64,000 nucleotides of DNA, from NCBI GenBank assembly GCA_015847255.1, contig JADLZK010011551.1:121165-185164 (forward strand). Direction: 5' to 3'. This stretch comes from Hyparrhenia diplandra. Lineage: Eukaryota; Streptophyta; Magnoliopsida; Poales; Poaceae. The notes under the pieces were generated by a model. That model was not told the DNA's origin. It saw only the letters and a list, made by a program, of their open reading frames with translations, and searched no databases. Positions 20,859-32,240 of this stretch are shown one piece after another; position 1 is the first letter of the stretch; each line of letters opens with the position of its first letter. Made by a program: the position numbers and the translations under genes.

Positions 20859-23800
20859 ATAGATAGATAAGCTTATTCATTTTTGAGTAAATTTGTAGTG
20901 GGACAACACAACACTCATCAATATTGGTATGTGCTGATAAACATCAGCCCGATGTTATGTTTTGTATAAGACATTCTTTAGTAATAGTAATCCGCTGCTA
21001 AACGCTATTGACTACTAAAATAATACTTTCTATAAGTATTCTGTCTATTAAATTAACGACAGGATACAATTTTTTTCGTAAGCACAAACATTTTGAGTTT
21101 CGACTAATGTTATAAAAATCTTCACAAGAATCTCAATATTATACATTATAAACTTTGTGAAATTTACATACAAAATTTAAAATTTTCAAATTATTGCGGT
21201 ATATAGATCATATCAATGTCTTACGTAATTTGAAAATTCTAAATTTTGACTTTCAATACTAAGAAAATAAAATAGATATTTATGAATCATATGGTTTCGG
21301 ACAAAGAGTTCAACTACAAATTTATAGATCGTAATAATAACTTTTAGTTTTGTATATATGATGTCAAGTCAAGGTCATTAGATAATTTAAGTTTTGTATT
21401 TCAAAAACTAAGGATTTAACAACAAGTTTTGACACTCAATATTTAATAATAAAAACTTATGAACTAATGTAGACAGGTGTAATCCCATTGAACTCTACAC
21501 TATTAACATAAAATTTATTTTCATTCGACTTCATATGGAAAAGTTGTGATTTTTTTAAGATAACTTTTATATCAAACTATAGAGCTTAGCGACATCTACA
21601 ACTTTGTAGTTGATAAGTTTCTTTTATTTTCAATTATTTAGTGTGTTGAAAGATTCTTTATAAATTTTTAGATTTCAAAATCAAATTTACCATTTTTAAA
21701 TGACCCTGGCTTTGAAATTTAAGTTTGATAGAGGTCAAGCACAGGGCGCTTGTACGGTTGATGTGCACAATTGATCTTATTGTTTTTGTTGCCTATTAAT
21801 TATTTTTGTTCTTATAAACTGCTCTAAAGAACTATGCATGGGAGAGGATAGTTTGTAGCCGTGGTGTTTTAAAGCTATGGAAACTATAATAAACTAGCTT
21901 ATTTGGCTTTGGATTTAACATTCCACCGGTTTCCAAAGCTCGCTTTTTAACCTATCTCGAATTCACAGAGTGGAAGATGGAGTAATTTGTTTTTCTGACT
22001 TACCACCAGGGCCGGATCCGGCTGCCCCCACCCCATGGGCTGATATTTTTGGGAGCATGTCTTGTGCCCGCAGCCCAACAGCTTCCGCCGACAGCCCACA
22101 TCTCCCAGGAGGCCCACTGGACCAAACCTAGCCTCCAGATTCTGTGACCCCGGCCGGGACGGCGGCCGGCGGGACTGGCGACGCCGACGCGCGTTCCTTT
22201 CTCTGTCAGCGCGCGGTAGGCGCTTGCCCCTCCCTCCTCGGGTCTCGGCCCCAGCTGCGGTCGATGCTCCATCTCCATGCAAGAGGCCGGGTTGTGACCT
22301 TGCGGCGGCCCCTCCCCTTCGCCCCATTTTGCCGTGCGGTTTTTCAGCAGCCGGAAGGCAGGCGGCAGCTCGACCTTGGCATCCTTGTCTTTGGAACCGG
22401 TAGGTTCAGCAGCGACTCTATTCTTTTCTGTTCAGGCTTAATTAATTGCTGCTACTTAGGGATACTCAGGTCCTGAGCGACCATATATTTTTTATTAACT
22501 TTCTACTACAAACTAATGGTGAATCCTTTGCAGTTGCAGCCTTGCAGGTCAGTCTGAGCTTAATTGTGCAGATCGACCCGCGTGGCCAATTAAGCTTATT
22601 GCATACTACTACAGCACAGCTGAGTCAGAGTTGAAGGTTCAAGGTGAGAACAGAATACAGAAGAATGCCCCATCTACCTGTTCAGTCGCGCGATTTAGAA
22701 ACATATATTCAATGAATGCCAATGTTAGTTCCGAATAAGTAATACTTCCTCTGTTTCCAAACTATAAGTGGCTTTGACTTTTATGGTTCATCCATCTAGT
22801 TACTTATAATTTGGAACGGAGGAAGTAAATCGCATTACCTACCGGCTTGGTTTAGTTTGATTTGGTTTGGAGGAGTACATCGCATTGAAATTTGCAATAT
22901 ATATAGGAGGTCTTCTTCCAACTGCAAGGAGGCGGCAGAAAATCAGATATTTTAATATGCCGTATATACAGAAGGGGATTTGCTGTTTGGTTTGGACGGT
23001 CGGATAGGGGTTAGGTTTGATCGGACGGCAGGGAATGGAGTACTGTTTTATACTGTTAATGTACAGTGATCTTCACCAGGATTAAAGTATCTTTATAGAT
23101 GGCTACTACTGTTTTTTCTCGCCTCCCTTGGTCCGTTTCTGGATCTGCCATTAGTGTCTAGTACATACAGTTTCTCAAACCAGAGACTAATAATAATATA
23201 ATTCATAGTATGATTGAGAAGGCGTGGATGTGAATCAATGCTTCCATGCATGTGCCAAGCATACATAAAATTCGTTGCTTGCGATCAGAACTTGCATTGT
23301 CTGGTGGCATATATTCAAGCTGATGCTCAGAAGTAGATCAGCATAAATGCTTCCGCTTAATATGGATGGATTGGCAAACTTTCGGTATATATTGAGATGA
23401 CATGCATTAAGCTGATCCTCAGAAGTAGGCCTAGTCTCTTCTTCTTTCTTCTTTCTTCAGTGCCAAGCACCAGGTGCTGGTCTCCAAAGACGAAATCATG
23501 CGCGACTTTAAGTTCTACATTGAGAGAAATACGCCATATGGTAGGTGCCGTATGAGGTCGGCCCATGTGGGCGACTTGGGCTGGGCATTAGACCCGTGTG
23601 CTTTGGCATGAGACATACGAGGATATTTTTTTTAAGCCCAGCTTGAAATTGGCACCATCTAGGATTTTAGTGGCGGTTAGTTTTAACATGGCCTTTCCCT
23701 CAAAGTTATTTTCCAGAAATGATAAAATGGCCATACTTCTTTTTCTTAATACCAGGTGAAGCCCACTAACGGAGCACTTTCTCTATATGATCACGCCAAA

Positions 23801-23869
23801 GTATGAATACAGTACTGGCCATTGCCTTGGCATAACTTCATAACAATCACCAATTGATACATAACAAGT
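20859..23869. other. Intergenic region, no supported gene
   Basis: 20880-21740 is strongly AT-rich with many TTTTAAATTTCAAA-like words, resembling the non-coding interior of the CACTA element at 46834-48458. A GC-rich stretch at 22010-22400 has overlapping open frames on both strands without conserved motifs; it could be an old captured exon. 23219-23300 resembles 49427-49505 at the other side of the DUF594 cluster. I see no complete gene. Confidence 0.4.
22745..22825. mobile_element. Short Stowaway-like MITE, 81 bp, TSD TA
   Basis: CTTCCTCTGTTTCCAAACTA at the left and TTTGGAACGGAGGAAG at the right form the near-complementary terminal repeats of Stowaway elements, with TA on each side (22743-22744 and 22826-22827). 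Confidence 0.75.
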
Positions 23870-24746
23870 TCAAAGGCGTACATGTACATCACAGGTTCAT
23901 AGGATTACATTATTACATCACAGGCTAAGTGGCCAACAGAATACTGAAACATCAGTTTCACAAAAGTACCGCATTCTGGATTCTAGAATAAAGACAATAG
24001 TACAACGCAAAGGTCATCAAGAGTTCTGGACAATGGATTCTAAATTACTAATACGAGGCATTGCAATCTTGATTTCTTCTAGTCATCACTCATCAGACTC
24101 AGAAACATAGGGAGAGGGAGAGGGAGAGGGAGAGGGAGACGAATCAGAGATCAGTAGTCAGCATTGGAATACCATCATCACAATCTTCTGAGTCGGATGA
24201 TGGAGCTTCAGGCTGCACTTGTCCTTTTCTCATTAAACAGATTTTAAAATTCACAAAGTCACCATATAGACGCCTTGTTGTTGATGAGGACCTAGTTACA
24301 CACCCAAACACAGGTTTGAAGTTACTGACAAGAATATATATGGCAAGCTGCGTGATTGGTAAAAAAACATTTTGTCACGCAGCTGCGTGATAAGGAATCT
24401 TATGATTTATTATTTGGTTGATGATAGACCTATGGCTAGCTTGAGGTTGGCCGAATGTTTGCATAAGGAAGTTCGAGAAGATTAGTGTTGCAAATACCTT
24501 ATTATCAATTAATCACAATAGACAATAAAGTTTACAACTTATTACACATAAAAGATATTACACAACATGCCAGTTAGTTCGTATCTATTCCATCTGAAGT
24601 TTCCTTCAGAGAAGGGAGAAGGAACATGGAGAGTCCATCTATATAGGCGCTGATGGACCAAGGATAAAATCAGAATAGAGACGAAATCACATGCTACGTT
24701 TGCTGTACTACAATGGCACAACCAGTACAAGGCAAGGAGCTCTCTA
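23870..24746. repeat. 3' flank of DUF594 copy 1, duplicated at 41690-42556
   Basis: This segment and 41690-42556 are clearly paralogous (for example CATCATCACAATCTTCTGAG near 24174 and 41951, and TTACACATAAAAGATATTAC near 24541 and 42352). It contains a hexanucleotide microsatellite (AGAGGG)n at 24112-24140, absent from the other copy. It probably includes the 3' untranslated region of the DUF594 gene on the minus strand. Confidence 0.8.
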
Positions 24747-26572
24747 TCAAGCATCTGGGGGTGGTGGCAGGAAAGGACCAAGATAATACATGAGAAGGAG
24801 AACATGTGTGACAAACTCACCACCAGTGCTTAGATGCTCATAGTGGAAATCACCCTCACAACGAGACGCTATGTAGTAGAGCATCTCCGCCCACACCTTG
24901 GCGATGAGTTCCCAACGCTCAGCTCCGTTCTTGATGTTGATGAGCTCTTGGGCCACTGCAACTGCACGGGGCAGCACAGGAGACGTTAGAGTCTCCGAGC
25001 TCGTCTTGAGTTTCTTCATATGCTCATCAGCATCAGCATCTTCAATGTTGGTTGGTTCTTCATTCCCAATTTCAGCTGTTAAATCTTCCTCTGATTCTCC
25101 ATGCCTGATCTGGCTTTGACGCATCGAGCCTTCTTCTTGTTTCTCAAGTGCTTCAAAAAGTTTTTTGACACGAGCATCATCCTTGTTTCTTGGATCGTTA
25201 TCCTTTGGAGGATGGGGTAATAAAACTCTTCTAATTTCATCACGGGTTCTCTCATGTACGACCTGGGAGTTGGTAGTAAGCATCACGCCGCACTTGAAGA
25301 CAAGGTACGTGATGTAGTTTGATAGTTGTGTGCTCGTCTGCTTGTGCTTCCTCACTGCTTGATGATCAGAATCTCCATTGTGGTAGCATATGTCTGTTGC
25401 GATGTGCAAGACAAGCACGCTTGTCGGGAAGTCAGCCTCCAGAGTGTCCTCCAGTGATTTGAGATGATCGGCTGCATAGTGGCCACCTTCATGTTGGTGG
25501 TAGTCCAGCATCCAGTTGTGAAGTGCTAGCTGGCCACGGGTGCTGGCAATGCTCCATTCTTGTCTTGTACCGGAGCCTAACAACGTGTCTAGGATGAACA
25601 TTTCGATGGATGTGTCATCCTTTGTGATGGGTTTCCTCTCTACATCGAAGTGAAACAATTGCAGTATGGGATGCATGGCTGCATTATTGATGATGTTGTA
25701 TTGTCTGATCTGTTGTGACCACTGTTTCATGCAGCATGCAACCATAGACGACTGAGTAGGCTTGGCTAGGCATGGATGGGAGAAGCTCAAGTGGGGAAAA
25801 AAGAAGATGGCAGCGGAGGACACATCTAGGAATATGGCTCCTACAAGTAGTGCGTAGGTCACCATGATATCAACTCTGCTGCTAGCGTCGAGTTGGTCCC
25901 CCTTTTCGATGGCTGCTAAGAGTGCTAGGGATATTGAGGCGGCTATCGTGGTTGAAAGGAGGCATGCAAAAGATAAGATGCCGCAGCAAGTTTTCAAAAT
26001 AAATGGGTATGGTGAAATGCTGATGGGTATGGTGAGAAGAAGTAGCAAAGGATCTTTAGTGTACAAACGTCGGTAGCAATATTGCAGAAGTTCTGCCAAA
26101 TGCTCGTAGGCTCTGTAGTGGCTTTTGTTCGACAGAAACCCCTTGAGCAGCCCTGGTAGATCGCCTTGCTCAGCTACAGTGATGTTGTGCGCCTTGTTGA
26201 GGGGAGCATCCACTAAGATGACTTCTTCTGTTATTGTCATGGCGTCCTCGAACAGTGCCCGTGGAGGCTCTGCAGACCTACCTTTCTCCATCCTATCAAT
26301 TCTTGCCCTCATGTCTTGTATGGCTGCGTACCTCGTCCCCCGCTTCCCCTCTAGTTTGCTCGACAAAGCATTCGCGTTACCCAACCTGAGTATCTTTGGG
26401 TCCGCAAAGAGGAGGCAAAAGACACGCCCGGCGTACTTGAGGCACCCACAGACGAACATGATGACCATGGCAGCCCTGAGCTGGGCGTCTGGCCAAGAAG
26501 CTTTGACCACCACGTACCCAGCGACGCCTACCTGGATAACCAGGTTCAGCAGGTGCTGCCCCCACAGCTCGT
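24747..26572 (-). pseudogene. DUF4220/DUF594 membrane protein, copy 1, C-terminal part cut off by a CACTA insertion
   Basis: This is a large grass-expanded family of plant membrane proteins of unknown biochemical role. The stop TGA is at 24747-24749 and the frame is open up to the transposon junction at 26572 (more than 600 codons) with no intron. Membrane-like segments include AAMVIMFVCGCLKYAG, FILKTCCGILSFACLLS and YALLVGAIFLDVSSA. Family motifs are YRAYEHLAELLQYCYRRLYT, TRQEWSIASTRGQLALHNW, LVLHIATDICY and, at the C-terminal DUF594 signature, ERWELIAKVWAEMLYYIA. There is no ATG for a proper N terminus here: it lies at 38441-38766, beyond the inserted element. The C-terminal frame is clean, so the disruption may be fairly recent. 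Confidence 0.88.
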
Positions 26573-29277
26573 CACTACCGCACAGTCAGCCTCCACCGAG
26601 CGCCAGACCGTGTACCGAACGGCCAACGGCCAGCGCTCGGTGGACACGCTCTCTACCGAGAGCTCCTCTCTGAAAAAGAAAGCTCTCGATACAGGATATT
26701 CTACCGAGAGCCTCACCCTCGGTACCCTGCGCCCCTCGGTAGAGGCTGCCTCCACCGAGCACCACCTCTCCGCAAAGAGCTACCCTCGGTGGCGTTGACG
26801 CTCCCAACGTATTCCATCGACGACGGCGCCCCTCGCGTCAAATGTACCGAGCGTGGTTGCCGGTGCTCGGTAGAATATGGTCGCCTACCGAGGGCCGGTT
26901 CCTCGGCGCTCGGTACAATGACCTTTTTTTTTTCTGATTTTCAATCCACCTAGACAAACACAATGTAATAATAAGTCACATAATTTTCACATCCATACAA
27001 ACTTGCATAATTTAAAAAACTCACATATATATCACATCCATACAAAGTTGCATAATTTAAAGTGCATAATTTAAAACAAGTCACATACAGCTACAAGTTC
27101 TACTATAACTTCACTACAAGTTCACTGTTGCCGGCCTTCTAGCCAAAATTGAGTGAAGTGTAGGTCACCGATTTTAATGCACAGATCTCCCAAATGTAGA
27201 CCAACGCTCTCACTAATACATCCTCCTTTGCTTCACAACTACGACGACATGGTGTACCGAGGACGGTTAACCGCTACGGGCATGTCGCCGATCTCCAATC
27301 TTACGGGCAACCACCTTTGCCCCGATATCCATCTCAGTAGTGCGCGTTGGTATTGGATTAGCCCATGTCCAAACATAACCCAATCGAGACATTGTTTGGG
27401 TAAGAATGGATGCATAACTACAACCAGCGTAGGTTTAAGTCATACAGTTGAAACTCGTAATTATTGAAAAAAAAATGTGAGAACATCTCTATAGTACCAC
27501 ATCAATTCTAGGTATAAGCGTGACAAATTAACATATCGAGATTACCACATCATTTTGGTTCCTCCGAGCCCGGTTTGCGGCAAATCCCGCAACATCATCA
27601 AGCATGTTCCTACTTTTAGTCATCATCAACAAAAGGAGAATGTAGGCGAGTGTACCCATGTTCTTGAAGCCGTTACACATCCCATGACAGGATATTTTTG
27701 TGTAACCGCCGGCTGGCTCACATGTGACTTTGATCCAACCGCCGAGATGTTTATAGGATTTCCACCTCTCCTTCTAGGGGTGATGGAAAAGCTAATTTGA
27801 CATTAAATTTGTTGTCCCAATTCACTATGAAGATGATGTGAGTGTTGGGACGACCACTTCATGAACACCAAAGTACGAGAGAGTATGTTTAAGCCAAGTG
27901 ATTTGGTCAATTGGCTCGCAATAGTTTTAAAATTCATATAAATGGTAAATATAAATGTACAAAAATATTTGACAAATTAATTATACAAATACTTACTATT
28001 ATTCGAACATTTTCCGTTATGGTGGGCAGAGATCTCCAATCATAGTCAAATCCCCGTCGTTAGATGGCCACAAAAACCTCGACTTCCGGAGGTGGAAGAT
28101 TACGTCCAGGCCATCTAGAAATATATAGAAATTAGTTTCAATTTTTGGAGACTTAATAAAAATATATAGTATAATCTGTCCAAACAGATTTGTGCACCAA
28201 AAAGAAGGCCAATCATTTCGGAATCCTCATAAACAAATATATGCGATAGATCCATAATAGAACATGTTTAAGCACCAAAAGAAGGCCAAACATTTTCACC
28301 TATGTTTCTTAGGGGTAAATATGAAAATCAAAAAAAAAAAAAAAACATATAAATAAAATACTACCATCATCATGATGAACCCTCCAAAATATATAACAAC
28401 TACAACAACATGCTACAAACCATGACACTTAAAAAAAAATAACCTTATCTAATTATTATTGAGAAATCATAACAATGTAACTTAAAAAAATTATAGCAAT
28501 GTATACCTTAATGCGGATCGGCGGAGGTGGCGGCGTTGGTGAGGGCGGTGGTGGCGGTGGTTGGTGGGGGGGGGCGGGTGGCGGCGGCGGTGGGTGGCGG
28601 TGGTTGGTGGGAGTGGCGGTGGTTGGGGAGTGGCGCCGGCGGGGGTGAGTGTGGCCGGCGGGGTGAGTGTGGCCGCGGTGGGGCCGGTGGCGCCGACCGG
28701 AAGCGGTGGTGGCGGGCGGAAGAAGTGTCGAGAGAGGGAGGGATTGGGGAAGAAGGCGGAGAGTCGAGAGGTAGGGCCTCTACCGAGGGTTCAAATCCGC
28801 CCTCAGTAAACCTTTTTTAAAATTTTATCACCAAATTTCGAAATGAAATGCTAAAATTCAAAAATTTCTGAGGATTGTACCGAGGGCTTCACCGAGTGAC
28901 CCTAGGTAGAGTTCTTTTCCCGAGGGGCTCAACTTATGCTCTCGGTAAAATAATTTTTTTTCGAATTTGGAGTCCAATTTTCACTACAAGAAACCCGACA
29001 TTTTATGACAAAATTCCTCATGACAGGACTGATTTCGTCATATAATGTTACATAATATGACGATTTTTTTGGGTCGTCACAAAATTGCATGCGCCATAAC
29101 TATTTGTGACGGACAATTTTCTTTTCGTCACATAAAGGCACCAAATGTTGTCACAAAATGTAACGTCCGTACTACCCGGATGACGCTTTGCATTTTTCCA
29201 TGTTTTGTGATTATTTGCTTTTGCATGGTTTTTGTGATGAAACGGAGTGTCACAAACATAAATTCAAAAAAAACATG

Positions 29278-29655
29278 CTCGCTCGGGGGATTGAACCGGA
29301 GATCTTTGGAACAAAAGCAAAGTGCATTGACCACTAAGACAAGGATCAATTCATGTTGTATTAGGAAGTTTTATTTCTTTTAATTAGTTGAACCGCAAGA
29401 AATCCTCTAAAACAAACTTGAAAAAAAATTGTGACGTGAGGGAATCGAACTCGAGGCCTTGTAACAAAGATCAAGTGTGCAAACCACTAAGACACGCATC
29501 TGTTTCTATCAAATTGGGATCTTTTATTTCTTTATAGTAACTAGACTATAATAAATCCTATAAAAAAAACTTGAAAAAAACATGAGGCACATAGAATCGA
29601 ACCCGAGAACTCTAGTACAAAAATCCTAAGTCAAACCACCACGCCATACATTGTT
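29278..29655 (-). repeat. Three tandem tRNA-like (pol III A/B-box-like) modules inside the nested CACTA element
   Basis: Read on the minus strand, three diverged units occur at about 29655-29590, 29505-29435 and 29345-29278. Each has an A-box-like start (GGCGTGGTGG or GTCTTAGTGG) and, about 40 bases on, a B-box-like word (GGGTTCGATTC, GAGTTCGATTCC, CGGTTCAATCCC), then a T-run within roughly 20-30 bases. They are too diverged and lack stems to be called tRNA genes. They resemble tRNA-derived SINE heads or tRNA relics. Confidence 0.5.
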
Positions 29656-29735
29656 TTGTGATACAAGTGGCTATTTTTTCCTTATGAATCATATACGCGT
29701 AGATGTTCCAAGTACAAAAAGACAAATCGGTCCTG

Positions 29736-31494
29736 TTTGTCCTTGTTCGTCGCGTGTTCTTGATGAAGGACCGATTTTCTTTTTTTTTCGGATTAAAACT
29801 TGTAACTAGTCGATTCTCCCTCATACGAACTCCAAATGAGGTGATTCTTTTCCTAAAATTTTCTAAAATCATCTTTGCATCACGTTATGGTGTTGGATTG
29901 ATCACCTCTTCATGCACCAAAATTTGAGCAATTCAAGTTTTGAATTCAAACTTTGACTCGGTCAAAACTTCAGTCAAACGAGAACGAAATGAACTCAGTT
30001 GAAAATCTTTTTTTTGAACACGAAAGTTTCATAACTCATCGAGACCAACAAATTTTATGTAGGTCAAATTTCTTTTTGAGGAAGTGGTAATAACATGTAG
30101 TTCAAATATAACAAGTCTCTTTCATAGTTCACGAAACTATGTGAGAGACTTGTTATATTTGAACTACATAAGACTCCAACTTTGTCGAAATAGCTTGAGA
30201 TTTTTCGCAAGTCATTTATAGCCAAAATATGATCCCACACAAGAGCTTACATTTTTTAGACAATTATTTTTTATTATTATTAATTTTTTCAGTCTTGAGT
30301 AACACAAAATTTGGTGAATTATACATTGAAAACACTAGAATTATGCTGGCGACCTCCACATGTATTTGTTTCCTAGGGCATAAGAGACCTTATGGCAAAG
30401 TTTGGCGCCATTCAGGATCTTTTAGGGGTGGACCTAGTTTAACGCATAATTACCGGCGAAGTCGCTAGAAATTCAATTAAAAGCGAAAAAAGTATCAAAC
30501 AATTTCTGAAAAATCTCAAACTTGATGGTTGCTTCACAAAAGGCATTTGGAAGCCTGAGGAAAAGTTTGAGAGCAATACAATACTTGGAGCCTTTCATCG
30601 AACCATGTCTATGCACTAGGGTTCTTATGGATTATGGGGTCCAAGTATGGTTTTGGTCTCAAACTTTTTCTCAGGCTTCCAAATGCCTTTGTGAAGCAAA
30701 CCACCAAGTTTGAGATTTTTTCAGAAATTGTTTGATACTTTTTTTAGTTTAATTGAATTTTCGATTTCCACGTAATTATGCGTTAAATTAGGTCCACCCC
30801 CAAAAAGATCCGAATGGCGCTTAAACTTTGCCACAAGGTCTCTTATGCCCTAGGAAACAAATACATGTGGAGGTCGCCTGCATAATTCTAGTTTTTTCAA
30901 TGTATAATTCACCAAATTTTGTGTCACTCAAAGACAAAAAAAAAAAATTATAATAATAAAAATAATTGTCTAAAAATGTAAGCTCTTGTGTGGGATCATA
31001 TTTTGGCTATAAATGACTTACAGAAAAATCTCAAGCTATTTCGACAAAGTTGAGTCTTTATGTAGTTCAAATATAACAAGTCTCTCACATAGTTTCGCGA
31101 ACTATGAAAGAGACTTGTTATATTTGAACTACATGTTATTACCACTTCCTCAAAAAGAAATTTAACCTACATAAAATTTGTTGGTCTCGATGAGTTATGA
31201 AACTTTCATGTTCAAAAGATTTTCAACTGAGTTCATTTCGTGTTCTGTTTGACCGAAGTTTTGACCGAAAGTCAAAGTTTGAATTCAAAACTTGAATTGC
31301 TCAAATTTTGGTGCATGAAGAGGTGACTGAATCCAACACCATAACGTGATGCAGCATGATTTTAGAAAATTTTAGGAAAAAAAGAATCACCTCATTTGGA
31401 GTTCGTATGAGGGAGAACGACTAGTTACAAGTTTTAATCCGAGGAAAAAGAGAAATCGGTCCTTCATCAAGAACACGCGACGAACAATGACAAA
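29736..31494. repeat. Long inverted repeat, arms about 860 bp with a short loop
   Basis: The left arm (about 29736-30600) is complementary to the right arm (about 30630-31494). Examples are TTCGTCGCGTGTTCTTGATG (left) with CATCAAGAACACGCGACGAA (right), and GGCATTTGGAAGCCTGAGG with CCTCAGGCTTCC-type sequence near 30672. Each arm carries its own small near-perfect hairpin (30098-30168 and 31062-31133; 27-base stems around GTAGTTCAAATATAACAAG). Some mismatches and small gaps separate the arms, so it is an old structure rather than a simple assembly fold. Confidence 0.88.
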
Positions 31495-31739
31495 ACTTCG
31501 AAATATGTATACAGGGGGTCAAGTGTGATACTGCCAGAGACAGAATTTATTTAAAAATTTACTAAAATCTGTAAGGTCTTGTATGTAATTTTCCATACGA
31601 GCTCCCGCCAACGAAATTCGCTGTGACCTGTGCGCGCGTACATCTCCCGCTGCAACCAAAGGCAAATTTTAAATGCGAAATGACAGTTTTCTCCAGATAT
31701 ATTCTAGAACCTGTTCACATAGGCCAAAGGTAATATGAT

Positions 31740-32240
31740 AATTTCGCACCGAACCCAAGTCCAACCCCATCCATTTTCCACCGTCCCCATCCAGCCGCCG
31801 CCACCTCTGCCGCATCCTCATCCTCCCTAAGCGCGGGCGCGGGCTCAGGTGCGCGGCGGCGTCCCAAGCGCACACGCCGGCCGCCGCAGTGGAAACAACG
31901 AGGGCAGCATGGAGGGCAGCATCAGGGCCATCCCGTCCCTCACCTCTCTCCCAACTTCTTCCTCCTCTCCGGTTTCTGCTATCCAGCTCAGGTGCTTCGG
32001 CTTCATCGACTGCAGGATTCGCGTGGCTGACAGCCGGATCCACGCGAGGACAGCCGGATCCGCGCGAGGATGGCGAGATCCGCGTGGTGGGGGAGGCCAG
32101 ATGAGCGTCGCCGGCGGCTGGTTCTGCTAGGTCGGGTCTGGAGTCGCTCATGCCGCTGCACAGCGCGGTGGCCGCCGTGCGGCTGCGTTCCTGCACTGCC
32201 GCCAACTCCGCGTGCTGGAGCTGCCTCTCCCAAGGTGAAA
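31740..32240 (+). pseudogene. Probable captured fragment of an NFD6-like (NUCLEAR FUSION DEFECTIVE 6) gene
   Basis: A GC-rich block inside the CACTA element has gene-like structure. 32139-32230 encodes ESLMPLHSAVAAVRLRSC and continues to CWSCLSQ before a donor AAG|GTGAAACC near 32234. The ESLMPLHSA-type core followed by an LSQ segment matches small organelle-targeted NFD6-like proteins. The upstream exon-like part contains a candidate donor (GCTCAG|GTGCG at about 31849) and acceptor-like TTTCTGCTATCCAGCTCAG near 31990. No full-length frame exists. Family assignment is from memory of the short conserved core and is moderately sure. Confidence 0.5.

Noticed and set aside
24542..24823. 93-codon minus frame, repeated at 42352-42633
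   Set aside because: It overlaps the end of the DUF594 frame in another phase and continues into the 3' flank; conserved only because the segment is duplicated.
29278..29655. True tRNA genes
   Set aside because: B-box-like words are present but acceptor and anticodon stems do not form, and the sequence lies inside a transposon.
29736..31494. Inverted repeat as a fold-back assembly artefact
   Set aside because: The arms differ by many substitutions and small gaps and have a distinct loop, unlike an artefactual mirrored read; left open for read-level checking.
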